Assembly (NCBI GenBank): GCA_030424975.1
Contig: JAUHVY010000001.1
Coordinates: 1,237,093-1,301,092 of the forward strand
Origin: Alphaproteobacteria bacterium
GTDB taxonomy: Bacteria; Pseudomonadota; Alphaproteobacteria; Micavibrionales; Micavibrionaceae
Length of the DNA: 64,000 bases
Direction of reading: 5' to 3'
Part shown: piece by piece, positions 53,274 through 62,661 of the stretch
Layout of the letters: each line of letters opens with the position of its first letter
Numbering within the stretch: the stretch's first letter is position 1
Notes under the pieces: model-generated
The model's input: only the letters and a program-made list of their open reading frames with translations
The model's database searches: none
What the model was told of the DNA's origin: nothing
Program-made: the position numbers and the translations under genes

Positions 53274-54767
53274 CTAATCCACGATGTAACCGAAGGCACC
53301 AACCTGTGCGATTTCATTTTCATTAACGTCATAGTGACGACGAATATTCTTTGCGAAAATCTTTGTCAATTCTGCCTGCTTTTTAAGAGGTCTTTTTTCC
53401 GCTTTTGCCTTGCTTGCAAAAGGCTCTACCTTATATGCAGTAACAATTACGACCAGTTCCGTTTCATTACGGCTAAAGCTTTCGGAAGAGATCAGATCAC
53501 CAAGAACAGGTGTGTTACGAATACCCGGCAAGCCTTTCATATTGTTTGTTGCCTCTGATTGCAGCAAACCGGCAATCATCAAGCTTCCGCCACTCGGGAT
53601 TTCAATTGTTGTTTCCGCGCGGCGAATATCAAGACCCGGCACAGTCAAATCTGCCAGAACAACCGCATTTGATGAATCAAGAGATGAAACCTCAGTATTC
53701 ATTTGAAGGCTGATACGCTCATCCGATAAAACGGTCGGGCGGAAATTCAAAGAAACACCAAATTCACGGAATTCAATCGTGATATTACCAAATTGGTCAC
53801 GGCCGGTCGGTACAGGGAACTCACCGCCTGCCAAGAAGCCTGCTTGTTGTCCTGATACAGCCGTCAGATTGGGTTCTGCCAAAACATTCACCAGGTTTTC
53901 CTCTTCCAATGCCTCAAGCATCAGGCCGATAATACCGATACCGTCAAGGCCGGTATCAAAAAATGTGCGAGAAACACCCACAGGGTCCTGAGAAAGAGAT
54001 AAAGCACCACTACCGCCAAAACGAAGGGCATCAATACCGTTATTATCTAATGTGCTGCCTAGGGGTAATTCACCAAAAATGGTTGATGACGCCAATTCAT
54101 CCGGATCGTTAACATTGAAATCAACGCCTAATTCTTTAATTACACTACGCTCTGCCTCGACAATGCGTACCTGCAGCATCACCTGTTGATCACCCTGCAC
54201 TTCTAATAAATTTGCCACCAGTTGGTCCGTTGCACCCGATTCATCTTGCAGATCGCTTACGTAATGCCCCACAAGAGAGCTCACCTTTGCCGCAACTTCA
54301 GGTGTCGAAACACGCCCCGTTAGCAAAATCTGATCATGCACTGATCCAACCTTGACGCTTTCATTCGGGAATAAACGCTCGATCAGACTCTGGATCGCTT
54401 GCAAATCATATGACACATGCACATCAATACGCTTTACAACGTTACCACCTGCATCCAAAACGATGATATTTGTGTCCCCGATATTTAGGCCAACAGCATA
54501 TAATCTGTTTGATTTTACGGCCTGCACATCAACAATACTCGGGTTTGCAACCAAAACATCAGACACACCTTCGGGCAGAGCGATAATCTCTGCCTTACCC
54601 AACGTAACCACCAATGGTGCTTGCGTCTTATCTGATGGATTTACTGACATCAGATTTCCCTTTGACGCATAGGCCGCCTGCCCCGTTGCCCCAACCGCAA
54701 GGCCACCGAAAGTCAAAGCTCCTGCAATTAAAAGTGTTTTCTTTAGTTTTGTATGTAAACCTGTCAT
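53274..54767 (-). CDS. cpaC: Tad secretin CpaC/RcpA
   Basis: Outer-membrane secretin of the Flp pilus. It has a signal peptide (LLIAGALTFGGLAVGATGQAAYA). The N-domain (residues 50-125, VSDVLVANPSIVDVQAVKS) is followed by a BON-like segment, then the secretin domain with GEFPVPTG, FGVSLNFRPTVL and IPSGGSLMIAGLLQSEATNNMKGLPGI. It has 497 residues, the usual size. Co-transcribed with cpaB (gap 77) and cpaD (gap 53). Confidence 0.94.
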   Translation of the reverse strand: MTGLHTKLKKTLLIAGALTFGGLAVGATGQAAYASKGNLMSVNPSDKTQAPLVVTLGKAEIIALPEGVSDVLVANPSIVDVQAVKSNRLYAVGLNIGDTNIIVLDAGGNVVKRIDVHVSYDLQAIQSLIERLFPNESVKVGSVHDQILLTGRVSTPEVAAKVSSLVGHYVSDLQDESGATDQLVANLLEVQGDQQVMLQVRIVEAERSVIKELGVDFNVNDPDELASSTIFGELPLGSTLDNNGIDALRFGGSGALSLSQDPVGVSRTFFDTGLDGIGIIGLMLEALEEENLVNVLAEPNLTAVSGQQAGFLAGGEFPVPTGRDQFGNITIEFREFGVSLNFRPTVLSDERISLQMNTEVSSLDSSNAVVLADLTVPGLDIRRAETTIEIPSGGSLMIAGLLQSEATNNMKGLPGIRNTPVLGDLISSESFSRNETELVVIVTAYKVEPFASKAKAEKRPLKKQAELTKIFAKNIRRHYDVNENEIAQVGAFGYIVD

Positions 54768-54844
54768 GGTTTCAATCTTTCACTTCAAGTTAATTCTTTC
54801 ATATACGCGAGTAAATCCGGACGCCCCCCGACCGGATAGAAATC

Positions 54845-55732
54845 TTATGGAACTGGAATAGTCTGAACCTGCGCTCCGTTATAAATTTTCAACGTATTGC
54901 TGGCGACACCGCTTTCCTTTTTCATGATCATGTATTCTTCGACAATTTCATCACCGATTGTCGTCAAACGTGCATCAGACATTGCCTTGCCCTTTTCATT
55001 TGGCTTGTCGTCACCAACACCGCGCATAGCCAAGGTGATTTCACCCATTTCAGCAGCCAAAGCCAATTTTTCCGCATCACGGATCGGCACGGCTAGGGTA
55101 ACGGTCTTACCAACCTTAATTTTATCTTCCTTGTCCTGATCTGCTTTTTGGTCAATTGCCAAAACGCGGACATTTTCAAGAATCGTTTCCGTGGCCAATT
55201 TGTCCAAATTCATTTCGACCATCATCTGCACCTTTGGCGGAACATTTTTTCCAAGAGATACACGTTGGTTATATGTCAGGATCACATCAACAAATGAGCC
55301 CGGCGAAATAAACCCGGCAACCATTGCCTCTGCAGAAACTTTAATTGTAACGGCGCGCTCCCCCTGTTGTAAGCGAGCAGCAACATAATTTGCCTTAGAT
55401 TCTTTCAATAATGCTTTGCGTACAACAGCTTCACCTTCCGTAAAGCTGCGCTCCAGACGGCCTTTTAAGACATCATCGGCACTCTCATCACTATCTTTAC
55501 GTGTAATAACACCTTTATAGAGGTTGTCCTCCGGCCATTTTTGCCAACGTAAATCCCCCTCTTCTAATTCATCACCTGTCCGCAGAGCTTTTGCTGCAAC
55601 CAAAACTTCAACACCTTCCCCATCAGGTAGCGTCGATGTTTTTTTGCCTCCCAGCGTAACTTGCACAAGAACGGCCACAAGCACAGCAGCTATGATGGCG
55701 CCTCCTAGTACAATCAAGATATTCTTATTCAT
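54845..55732 (-). CDS. cpaB: Tad pilus assembly protein CpaB/RcpC
   Basis: Periplasmic pilus assembly protein anchored by an N-terminal helix (NILIVLGGAIIAAVLVAVLVQ). An SAF/AFP-like domain (VLVAAKALRTGDELEEGDL) and the RcpC block LQQGERAVTIKVSAEAMVAGFISPGSFVDVILTY identify the family. ATG 55732 (MNKNILIV) gives the normal short N-terminus; an in-frame ATG 12 codons upstream remains possible. Confidence 0.9.
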   Translation of the reverse strand: MNKNILIVLGGAIIAAVLVAVLVQVTLGGKKTSTLPDGEGVEVLVAAKALRTGDELEEGDLRWQKWPEDNLYKGVITRKDSDESADDVLKGRLERSFTEGEAVVRKALLKESKANYVAARLQQGERAVTIKVSAEAMVAGFISPGSFVDVILTYNQRVSLGKNVPPKVQMMVEMNLDKLATETILENVRVLAIDQKADQDKEDKIKVGKTVTLAVPIRDAEKLALAAEMGEITLAMRGVGDDKPNEKGKAMSDARLTTIGDEIVEEYMIMKKESGVASNTLKIYNGAQVQTIPVP

Positions 55733-55878
55733 TTTTTTTGACCCCGTGTCAGGACTTATTACATTCATGATAAAACACTCAGAGTTGGGAGTAGGATTAG
55801 AAAAATAACGAAAGTCATTCAGAATACGAACAACTTGTCTGTCCATAGTATCGACAGATCGTTAATAATTCATGAACC

Positions 55879-56439
55879 TTACCCAGTCGGATTTGCCGCC
55901 ACAAAAAGTGACAATGAACCCGTAGAAAAATACCCAGAATAGATAAACGCAAGTAACATGCCAAAAGTAATGGCGACGCCATAAGGGACCTTCTCTTTGC
56001 CCCCTTGGACCTGATCGACCCAGCTTCCCAGCTTCGGGTTTTCAAACGGTTTTTTCTTCTTTATATAAAGCGCCGCAACGCCAAGAAGACCGCCGAAAAG
56101 GGTCATAAAAAACAAAAATACCGGCACATACCGCGCCCCAATCCACAGAGCGCACGCCGTACCGAATTTTGAGTCTCCCGCTCCGATAATTTTCATCGAA
56201 TACAGAATAGCTGTTACGATAAAAGTCAGACCGGCAGATAATATATGTGACCACAGAGAGGCAAAAACCCCCTCATACCCCGTAAAATATAATGCGCCAT
56301 AGCACACAAAGAACAGAGCAATCACATAAATGCTATAGCTATTGGGGATGGTCATCGAACGCACATCCGATAAACCGGCCAATATCCCGATTGCAAGCGT
56401 CAAAAATACGCAAATCAGAAAAACTACTAACATTGTCAT
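55879..56439 (-). CDS. cpaA: Prepilin peptidase CpaA/TadV
   Basis: Inner-membrane aspartic protease that cleaves the leader of the Flp prepilin. Both catalytic Asp motifs are present: GLSDVRSMTIPN (first Asp) and GAGDSKFG (GxGD). About six membrane helices in 186 residues, as in TadV. It lies between the Flp pilin gene and cpaB on the same strand. Confidence 0.9.
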   Translation of the reverse strand: MTMLVVFLICVFLTLAIGILAGLSDVRSMTIPNSYSIYVIALFFVCYGALYFTGYEGVFASLWSHILSAGLTFIVTAILYSMKIIGAGDSKFGTACALWIGARYVPVFLFFMTLFGGLLGVAALYIKKKKPFENPKLGSWVDQVQGGKEKVPYGVAITFGMLLAFIYSGYFSTGSLSLFVAANPTG

Positions 56440-56550
56440 TATGAGTTCACCTTACATTAATAGTTGGGAAAAAGCGATAGAAAAACTTAAGAAATTTTAT
56501 ATCGGAGGTATTTTTTACAGGCCTCGATATTCGCATAATTGAGACATAAA

Positions 56551-56577
56551 AAAGCCCGCCATCTTGAGGCGGGCTTT
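56551..56577 (-). terminator. Strong terminator after the Flp pilin gene
   Basis: A perfect 10-base stem AAAGCCCGCC / GGCGGGCTTT with a 7-base loop, followed on the minus strand by seven T. It ends the abundant pilin transcript before cpaA. Confidence 0.85.
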
Positions 56578-56614
56578 ATTAAAAAGATTAATCTTTTTTG
56601 ATAACCGCTTATTA

Positions 56615-56797
56615 TTAACGGTCTGCAACTTCTGTCTGAACGTCACCAAACGCACCAGCCAATTCGTCACCAAGTAGACCGACAACAGCAGCGATCGCAA
56701 CCGCGATACCCGCAGCAATCAAGCCATATTCAATAGCTGTCGCGCCGTCTTCATCATTTAGATATGCTTCTTTCCATGCAAATAGTTTGTTAATCAT
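56615..56797 (-). CDS. flp: Flp/Fap-type major pilin
   Basis: The major subunit of the Tad pilus, 60 residues as precursor. The prepilin site and hydrophobic helix are DEDGATAIEYGLIAAGI followed by AVAIAAVVGLLGDEL; cleavage by CpaA should occur after Gly before ATAIEY. The ribosome-binding site AAGGAGATAAAC fixes ATG 56797; an upstream in-frame start would put 16 extra residues before it. It is its own unit between two terminators and has a CtrA-type box about 100 bases upstream. Confidence 0.95.
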   Translation of the reverse strand: MINKLFAWKEAYLNDEDGATAIEYGLIAAGIAVAIAAVVGLLGDELAGAFGDVQTEVADR

Positions 56798-56845
56798 GTT
56801 TATCTCCTTTACAAGATTGTTAAATGTCATATTCCGGTAACCCAT

Positions 56846-57053
56846 ACTTCAAACACATGAAGCTCCTTAACCGATAAACCCAGAATAGCAGTGATGTACT
56901 TAAAAAAAGATTAACAAAAACAAGTAAAAAACATTTTTTTCAAAAAAAATATCACATTATATTTATATAAAATTTTAAATAAATCGAAACAATTGAGTAA
57001 ATAAACAATAATTACTTTATTTTTACTTCACATGCGTTATTTAAAAAAAATAA
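56846..57053 (-). promoter_or_regulatory. AT-rich upstream region of the pilin gene
   Basis: More than 200 bases of extremely AT-rich DNA with long A/T runs between the pilin ribosome-binding site and the terminator of the TadG unit. No gene is supported. It includes the CtrA-type box; such AT-rich DNA could also bind nucleoid proteins. Confidence 0.5.
56900..56915 (+). promoter_or_regulatory. CtrA-binding site (TTAA-N7-TTAAC)
   Basis: TTAA-AAAAAGA-TTAAC matches the full CtrA consensus. It lies about 103 bases upstream of the pilin ATG. In Caulobacter the pilin gene is CtrA-controlled, which supports the call; the AT-rich background raises the chance of a random match. Confidence 0.6.
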
Positions 57054-57094
57054 CCCCACACTATTCAGCTTTTTTAGCTGTGATTAATGCGGGG
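57054..57094 (-). terminator. Terminator after the TadG unit
   Basis: An imperfect long hairpin: outer stem CCCC/GGGG, inner stem CAGCT-ttttt-AGCTG, followed on the minus strand by TTATTTTTTTT. Located 33 bases after the TadG stop. Confidence 0.7.
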
Positions 57095-57126
57095 CTATTT
57101 AAATGTTAAATAAGTAAAATTTATTT

Positions 57127-58527
57127 CTATTCTTTGATGTGCAAGTTGCTAAGCTCCCTACCGATCTGTTCAAACACATCGATCAAATCCTCTTGGTTTG
57201 GCGCATCATAGTAATAATCTTCAGCCGTCGCACATTCCCTATAGAAGTCCTTCGTAGATTCATTCACGCCGGAATAGAAGGTTACAGTATATATAATAAC
57301 CCCCTGCTCCTTTAAGTTTTCGCAAACATCTGCAAAACGATTATTCAAATCAGACGGCCCCAGATTATGATCTTTCGTAGGCCCGTATGCAGAGTAATAA
57401 CTATGCATCGTGTTTTGACCGTCTGTCATCATTACAATAGCTTTTCTCCAATACTGGTTTTCCCAGGGCACGGCCTCTTCGAACGGGAATTCCGGTGAAA
57501 GCACACGATACCCCCATACCATACCGTAATTACCGTATGTATGGCCATTCGCCTGCATTGTATCAATCGAAGCCTTTAAAACACTCGGGCTTGTAGATAA
57601 CGGAGTGACTGGTGTTCTGGGGCAAATTTCATTCGGCTTTTTGCTAACTTGACCATATTTATTTAAGTGACAATATGGATCATCATCTTCATCGCGACAA
57701 TAACGATACATATCCCATGGCCCTTCGTTATCGGTTGTATCAAGCGGATAATCTTGTGCTAACACACACCCCAACCAGTTAGTAGAGGTCCCGGAATTCG
57801 TTGTATATGATAAGTTATGCGGGTTATTTACAAACGCCTCTCCGTAATAATCGCCACTCATATCCTCACCAAGTCCGTATGGCCCGACATTCACAGACGT
57901 ACTGTACGGGACCAAACCGATTTTAATAAAATCACGATCACGCACCGCCATAGTATCCAAAGATGATGTATCTGCGGCCTCGCCCTCATCGGGATCAATA
58001 CCATACATAATATAGACGAAGTTAGACGCAGCAGTCCTTAGCGAACTAATATTATTATTTGTCGACATAGAACCGGTATTATCCATCACCAGAACAACCT
58101 CAATACCCTGTACTTCTCGCAATACTGTTGTACCTGCGGATACATCAATTTTATCAATCCCCAAAACGCGAAGGAAAGAGGTTACATAATATGCATCTGC
58201 CGTTACGATAACCTCATCACCCACTACCTGAACATTTGGTTCAAAGGTAATACCGATGCTTTCTTCAGGATAATTAGCATTAAAGAAATCTTTGACCTTT
58301 TGGGTAATAACATCCTCATCCGTAGAGGACGCCGCACCGGCCAGAGCAGCAGCATCAAGCGCCTGCCCCAACCTTTGCTTAACAAGATATGCCTGCGCGA
58401 GGTCTAAAGACATTCCGACGACACCGATTAACACCGGCGCCATTAACGCAAACATCACGGCAATCGATGCCGATTTATCGTTAAAATATTTTTGGAATTT
58501 TTCCCATAGCTGATCCAAATTTCCCAT
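57127..58527 (-). CDS. tadG: TadG-like pseudopilin/adhesin with VWA domain
   Basis: The N-terminal TadE/TadG-like segment (NDKSASIAVMFALMAPVLIGVVGMSLDLAQAY) is a membrane/pseudopilin helix. From about residue 140 comes a von Willebrand factor A domain with an intact MIDAS start (LVMDNTGSMSTNN) and VMMTDGQNTMHS. It has 466 residues. In Tad loci such proteins are surface or minor pilus components that may act in adhesion. Several Cys in the VWA insert (LGCVLAQ, RYCRDED, PYCHLN, EICPRT) may form disulfides. Confidence 0.88.
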   Translation of the reverse strand: MGNLDQLWEKFQKYFNDKSASIAVMFALMAPVLIGVVGMSLDLAQAYLVKQRLGQALDAAALAGAASSTDEDVITQKVKDFFNANYPEESIGITFEPNVQVVGDEVIVTADAYYVTSFLRVLGIDKIDVSAGTTVLREVQGIEVVLVMDNTGSMSTNNNISSLRTAASNFVYIMYGIDPDEGEAADTSSLDTMAVRDRDFIKIGLVPYSTSVNVGPYGLGEDMSGDYYGEAFVNNPHNLSYTTNSGTSTNWLGCVLAQDYPLDTTDNEGPWDMYRYCRDEDDDPYCHLNKYGQVSKKPNEICPRTPVTPLSTSPSVLKASIDTMQANGHTYGNYGMVWGYRVLSPEFPFEEAVPWENQYWRKAIVMMTDGQNTMHSYYSAYGPTKDHNLGPSDLNNRFADVCENLKEQGVIIYTVTFYSGVNESTKDFYRECATAEDYYYDAPNQEDLIDVFEQIGRELSNLHIKE

Positions 58528-58570
58528 GGCCTATTCCTTTCGGTCTTTTATCTTTGATTGTTTTTATTAT

Positions 58571-59107
58571 TTACGGCACGCGGTTAACAACCGGGGAGCG
58601 CCTGCCGCGACTAAACGCGACTTCTTGCATTGCAAATGAATTCACAGCAAATTTTGCAAAGAGAGGGACATAATCATAATTTACAGAAACCATAACAACC
58701 CCTTCGTTGCTATCCTCAAGCGCCTCTACACGTGTAAGAGGATCTGCAACAGGTGTCATATTTAACGTTTCGCGCCAAACAATTTCACTTTCCCCATCAT
58801 CATCAAAACGAATACTTACGATATCCACCCCGTAACTGGTGTTATTAAGCGGCTCAAACGCCAAGCGGCCTGCCTCTATCGCTTCGTTAAGATCACTATC
58901 CGTAATCATATTTCCTCTGGCAACCAGATCTGCCACAACTTGCGAGGCGCGAATTGTTTTTTGATTTGCTAAAATTGCACTGCCAAGATCATAAACACCG
59001 AGAAGCATCAGTGTCATAATCGGAAAAATCATGGCGGCCTCTACGGCGGCCATGCCATCCTCTTCTGATTTCCATTTTTTTATGAAATTTGAAATTTTTC
59101 TAATCAT
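58571..59107 (-). CDS. TadE/TadF-like pseudopilin
   Basis: A 178-residue minor pseudopilin. The N-terminal signature EEDGMAAVEAAMIFPIMTLMLLGVYDLG is the TadE-like prepilin helix with Glu at the fifth position. The rest forms a beta-rich soluble domain. It lies 2 bases downstream of a second TadE-like gene and upstream of tadG. Confidence 0.85.
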   Translation of the reverse strand: MIRKISNFIKKWKSEEDGMAAVEAAMIFPIMTLMLLGVYDLGSAILANQKTIRASQVVADLVARGNMITDSDLNEAIEAGRLAFEPLNNTSYGVDIVSIRFDDDGESEIVWRETLNMTPVADPLTRVEALEDSNEGVVMVSVNYDYVPLFAKFAVNSFAMQEVAFSRGRRSPVVNRVP

Positions 59108-59109
59108 GT

Positions 59110-59631
59110 TTATGCCCCCTGGAATTCGTATGGCTCGCTTTGGATAACGATTGTTGACACGAAAACCGTACCGCCATCAGGGCCGTTCAATAATGGCCCG
59201 ATAACAGGTGTAATCATTTCATAACGGAAAGAAACACGGATTAAGACTTTGTCATTTGAACCACCGGCATCAAAGCCTGTTGTTTGCATATTACCGTCCG
59301 CATCATAAGCAGCCTCAGTATAATCACCATAGCTATTAAGTGGCATAACCTCCACGACCATATCTTCACATTTTACAAGGAAGGTCGACGCATCACACAA
59401 AGCATCACGAAACATCGTTTCATGATCACTCTCAGATTTTTGAATTTGGCCTGTTTTAATTAATCGGGATGCTTTATTCGTCGCGCCTTCTAACAAAGAG
59501 CCGGTAAGCATCATCAGGGACAGCTCAATAATCCCGAGGCTGATCATGATATAGGGGAAAACCAGCATGCTGAATTCAATCGCAGCTGCGCCGTCATCTC
59601 TTCGAAACCATTTTCTTATCTTGCCTAACAT
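59110..59631 (-). CDS. tadE: TadE-like pseudopilin
   Basis: A 173-residue minor pseudopilin with the prepilin segment DDGAAAIEFSMLVFPYIMISLGIIELSLMM. One Cys pair (LCDASTFLVKC) in the soluble part. First gene of the tadE-tadE/F-tadG unit; the stop and the next start are only 2 bases apart. Confidence 0.87.
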   Translation of the reverse strand: MLGKIRKWFRRDDGAAAIEFSMLVFPYIMISLGIIELSLMMLTGSLLEGATNKASRLIKTGQIQKSESDHETMFRDALCDASTFLVKCEDMVVEVMPLNSYGDYTEAAYDADGNMQTTGFDAGGSNDKVLIRVSFRYEMITPVIGPLLNGPDGGTVFVSTIVIQSEPYEFQGA

Positions 59632-59703
59632 TGTACTGATCCGTTTTTTTTAAGTTACAAATTTAAAAATATTTAAATAAAATTTGTTCTTGTTTTCAGG
59701 CAC

Positions 59704-59727
59704 AAAAAAAGCGGTCATGCCCGCCTT
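59704..59727 (-). terminator. Terminator downstream of the small membrane-protein gene
   Basis: Stem GCGG / CCGC with a 6-base loop, flanked by A/T pairs and followed on the minus strand by seven T. It separates the pseudokinase/membrane-protein unit from the tadE unit. Confidence 0.65.
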
Positions 59728-59815
59728 TCGAGTATTTGCAGAAAAAATTAATACCTTTCCACATTTACATTGTAGATCAACAACTCTAAAGAAATGATTA
59801 ACAATTCCTATAGCG

Positions 59816-60355
59816 TCACTGATCCGCTTTATCTTTCTGGGGTTTCTTTTTATCATCTGAATCTTCATATTGGCTCTGAAGGCCGCCAGCAACATTAGCC
59901 CCCCAATTTTTCACAAGGTTCTGCTGGGAGTTTTTGATTGCCTTCATGCGCGAAACCCCTCTTTGATACAAGTAGGAAGATACGATTCCTGTAACAACCC
60001 AATCAATCATGTACCCAAAAGCGGCCGCCGTATAAATCACAGACATGTAACGCGGATTAGTGACAATTTCGACAGCAGCATCAAAATCATTGCCACCCGA
60101 CCAGAGCTTGATAACAAAAGGTACGCACCCTGCAACATTCATTGCAAAAACAGTAGACGTGCGCGGCCCTTTGCCGCGAATACTAAATAAAAATGAAGCA
60201 ATAGTCGGCAACAAGCCTATAAAAAGAAGCGTCGAGGTCGGTAAAAACACAACCCCTAACAAAATGCCGACAATCAGAAGCAAGCGCCCCTTTGCAGAGA
60301 GCTTTCCGGCTTTTGCTTTCTTTGTCTTTGCTGTTTTTTTACCCTTTTTTGCCAT
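59816..60355 (-). CDS. Membrane protein next to the Tad locus
   Basis: A 179-residue protein with a lysine-rich N-terminus (MAKKGKKTAKTKKAKAGK), two to four membrane helices (LLLIVGILLGVVFLP, LLFIGLLPTIASFLF, YTAAAFGYMIDWVVTGIVSSYLY) and a charged C-terminus. No family is recognised. It follows the pseudokinase gene by 14 bases on the same strand, so they form a unit. Confidence 0.6.
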   Translation of the reverse strand: MAKKGKKTAKTKKAKAGKLSAKGRLLLIVGILLGVVFLPTSTLLFIGLLPTIASFLFSIRGKGPRTSTVFAMNVAGCVPFVIKLWSGGNDFDAAVEIVTNPRYMSVIYTAAAFGYMIDWVVTGIVSSYLYQRGVSRMKAIKNSQQNLVKNWGANVAGGLQSQYEDSDDKKKPQKDKADQ

Positions 60356-60369
60356 ACATCCTGTCTTCC

Positions 60370-62415
60370 TTAAAAAACCTTATACCCTGACAAAAACGCC
60401 ATAACTGTCATAAATGTAATCGCCGTAGATATTGTCCACGCGACGATGGCGGCGGCATCTTTTCCGTTTACAACGCCGTAACTTTTTTTATCGGATAGCT
60501 TGCGATTATATTGATCATATTCACTTTGCAGAATTTGAAACTGCTTTTTTGCGATCTCAAACGCCTTATTATCACGCCTGATGGACATCTCATCATCAAG
60601 AATGGCTGACATTCCTGCCAGATCACCCTTTTTGGCTGCGTCCGTGACCCCTTCTTCGATACGTTTACGCATCTCTAAATTGTTAAAGCGTTTATACAAG
60701 CCCTTTAAAGAGCCTAGCATTACATTCGCAATTTCCGGCATAGGCTTACCTTTTGCGTGTTTCTGCATCAGTGCAAAAAAGCGTAAATTTCCGGCAACTT
60801 GCCTATTTTTATCGGACGAATTTAAATCGTGAACACATTTATCCATTGCCCCGGGGATATGCACTGAGAAGAAAGCCATGGCATGCCTATCCAAAAGCAA
60901 CGCATGTTCCTTGCCTGACTTACACATCGTTTCATAACTCAACAATGCCGACGCGTCCCCGTAAACAAAAAAGTTTTTAAGCTTAGCACTCAGGCACGGT
61001 GCGGATTTACACAACAAATACAGACATTTCTCTAAGCCCATTCCGGCTTTTTGTGATCGCAACGCAGAGCGACAGGATTCAAAAACCTTAACCTGTAACA
61101 TTAAATCATTTTGCCCGACACGTGACGTCGCTACGGCAAAATCAGGAATATTTAAAACTAAAACCTGTCTAAAATAATCAAGGTTTTCATTACCCATCAC
61201 AGCCTGCGCAAACATCGCTCCTAAACCATCATAGGTGAAAGTGCGCCCTTTAAACGTAATAGGTAATTGCGGGAACATAACCAAAGCCATCTGGCACGCC
61301 AGATAATCTTTATTTTCATGAATGCTGCCCAATGAATTTACGCGCTCTACTACCCTTTGATATTCATCATACAGGTTTTTATTATTCATGGATTTTTGGA
61401 TCCACTGCCCCAATTCACCGTTTTCTACGATCTTCACAACTTCATCAGGGTTATTACGCATATCAAGAGCAAGCGTATCTCTGTGTAAATGCTTGTGCCC
61501 GCCAACTGTAATCGGCCTGTTTGCCTTTTTTCGTGCTTTCATTGCCGGTGGGTTCATACGCGCCCCATCCAGCCATGCATGGATATCATCAACCGTCCAT
61601 CGCGATGCGGCATCATCGTGCAAAACACCGCGCAACAGCTCTAGGAATGTTGCCTGAAAACGCTCGGAACCAATCAGAGTGGAGTACGTACCCGACTCCA
61701 TCTTTCGGATCAAAATTTCCTCATCAGACATTTGCGCCAAATGGTTATGTTTACGCAGAATTTCTACCAAACTAACACCGAACGCATAAATATCATCAGC
61801 GATACTTCCTACTCCGCGCCCATATGGCTCTGCCAACGCTCTGTCTATCGTTAAATACACACTTTTTTGCGTGCTGTGAGGAAAAACGGCTAGCGGATCG
61901 CCCAAAACAATGGGTTTTGTTTTATCAGCCGATCCATAAAAAATATTTTGCGCGCGTATAGAGCCGTGAATAAAGTTTTTTTCCTTCATTTCCTTTAACA
62001 TACGCGCCATAGGCGTGATCAATAAGGCAGTGACCTCCGGGTGGCGCCAATGCATATTTGCATTCCCTTTTGCATCGACCAAAGGCTCACCGGCGCCGGA
62101 CTGATACATAAAAACATATTTTTGACGCCCGTCAGCGGGCCACCTGATGACACCTGAGCCGACCAAACGTAAAAATGACGTATCATTGAGATTGTCATAC
62201 ATTGCCGTCGCAGACCATCGCGGCAATACCTCCACACCTGAAATGATTGCAATAAATTTTTTTGTTTTGTTGCGATCATCATACGCATCATACGCAAGCG
62301 AATTACCGTTATCAAAACCTTGCATACGGCGCGAAGTGTCAATTTTGATAAACTGGCCAAAGGGAACAAGGTTTTGGCCTACACCTTTTGCGTCATTTTC
62401 GTCCTGATCATCCAT
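60370..62415 (-). CDS. Membrane-anchored protein pseudokinase
   Basis: Residues about 45-290 have the eukaryote-like protein-kinase fold: FIHGSIRAQNIFY aligns with the HRDxKxxN catalytic loop, VLGDPLAV with the DFG region, and DDIYAFGVSLVEILRKH with subdomain IX. The catalytic Asp of HRD is replaced by Ser (HGS), while the Asn and the DFG Asp remain, so phosphotransfer is unlikely and a pseudokinase role is predicted. The C-terminal half is helical and without known family. A membrane helix (AIVAWTISTAITFMTVMAFL) ends the protein. ATG 62415 (MDDQDEN) is chosen over an in-frame start three codons upstream. It heads a unit with the small membrane-protein gene beside the pilus genes. Confidence 0.68.
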   Translation of the reverse strand: MDDQDENDAKGVGQNLVPFGQFIKIDTSRRMQGFDNGNSLAYDAYDDRNKTKKFIAIISGVEVLPRWSATAMYDNLNDTSFLRLVGSGVIRWPADGRQKYVFMYQSGAGEPLVDAKGNANMHWRHPEVTALLITPMARMLKEMKEKNFIHGSIRAQNIFYGSADKTKPIVLGDPLAVFPHSTQKSVYLTIDRALAEPYGRGVGSIADDIYAFGVSLVEILRKHNHLAQMSDEEILIRKMESGTYSTLIGSERFQATFLELLRGVLHDDAASRWTVDDIHAWLDGARMNPPAMKARKKANRPITVGGHKHLHRDTLALDMRNNPDEVVKIVENGELGQWIQKSMNNKNLYDEYQRVVERVNSLGSIHENKDYLACQMALVMFPQLPITFKGRTFTYDGLGAMFAQAVMGNENLDYFRQVLVLNIPDFAVATSRVGQNDLMLQVKVFESCRSALRSQKAGMGLEKCLYLLCKSAPCLSAKLKNFFVYGDASALLSYETMCKSGKEHALLLDRHAMAFFSVHIPGAMDKCVHDLNSSDKNRQVAGNLRFFALMQKHAKGKPMPEIANVMLGSLKGLYKRFNNLEMRKRIEEGVTDAAKKGDLAGMSAILDDEMSIRRDNKAFEIAKKQFQILQSEYDQYNRKLSDKKSYGVVNGKDAAAIVAWTISTAITFMTVMAFLSGYKVF

Positions 62416-62424
62416 TGCACACAC

Positions 62425-62661
62425 TCACCAACTCTGGCGCGACAAGAAACGAAGCCCCCGTGAAAGAACGGTTGAGCTCTTCGAAATCCATAAAATTCAC
62501 GCGCAACTTCCTGTTACTCATAGATTGATTCTAAATTGGATAGGAAGAAAAGTAAAACAGCTTATCCATTTACGGCCATAATCGCATTGCATAAGTCTAA
62601 TATAAATGGAAAAAGGCGCCGTTTCAGGCGCCTTCATCAGCATTTTTCAATATGTATAAAA
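62425..62661. other. Spacer between purA and the pseudokinase gene
   Basis: About 237 bases without a gene. It holds the purA terminator (62613-62634) and, by position, the promoter of the pseudokinase gene. Confidence 0.6.
62613..62634 (-). terminator. Terminator after purA
   Basis: AAGGCGCC / GGCGCCTT stem with a 6-base loop, followed on the minus strand by TTTTT. About 28 bases after the purA stop. Confidence 0.85.
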
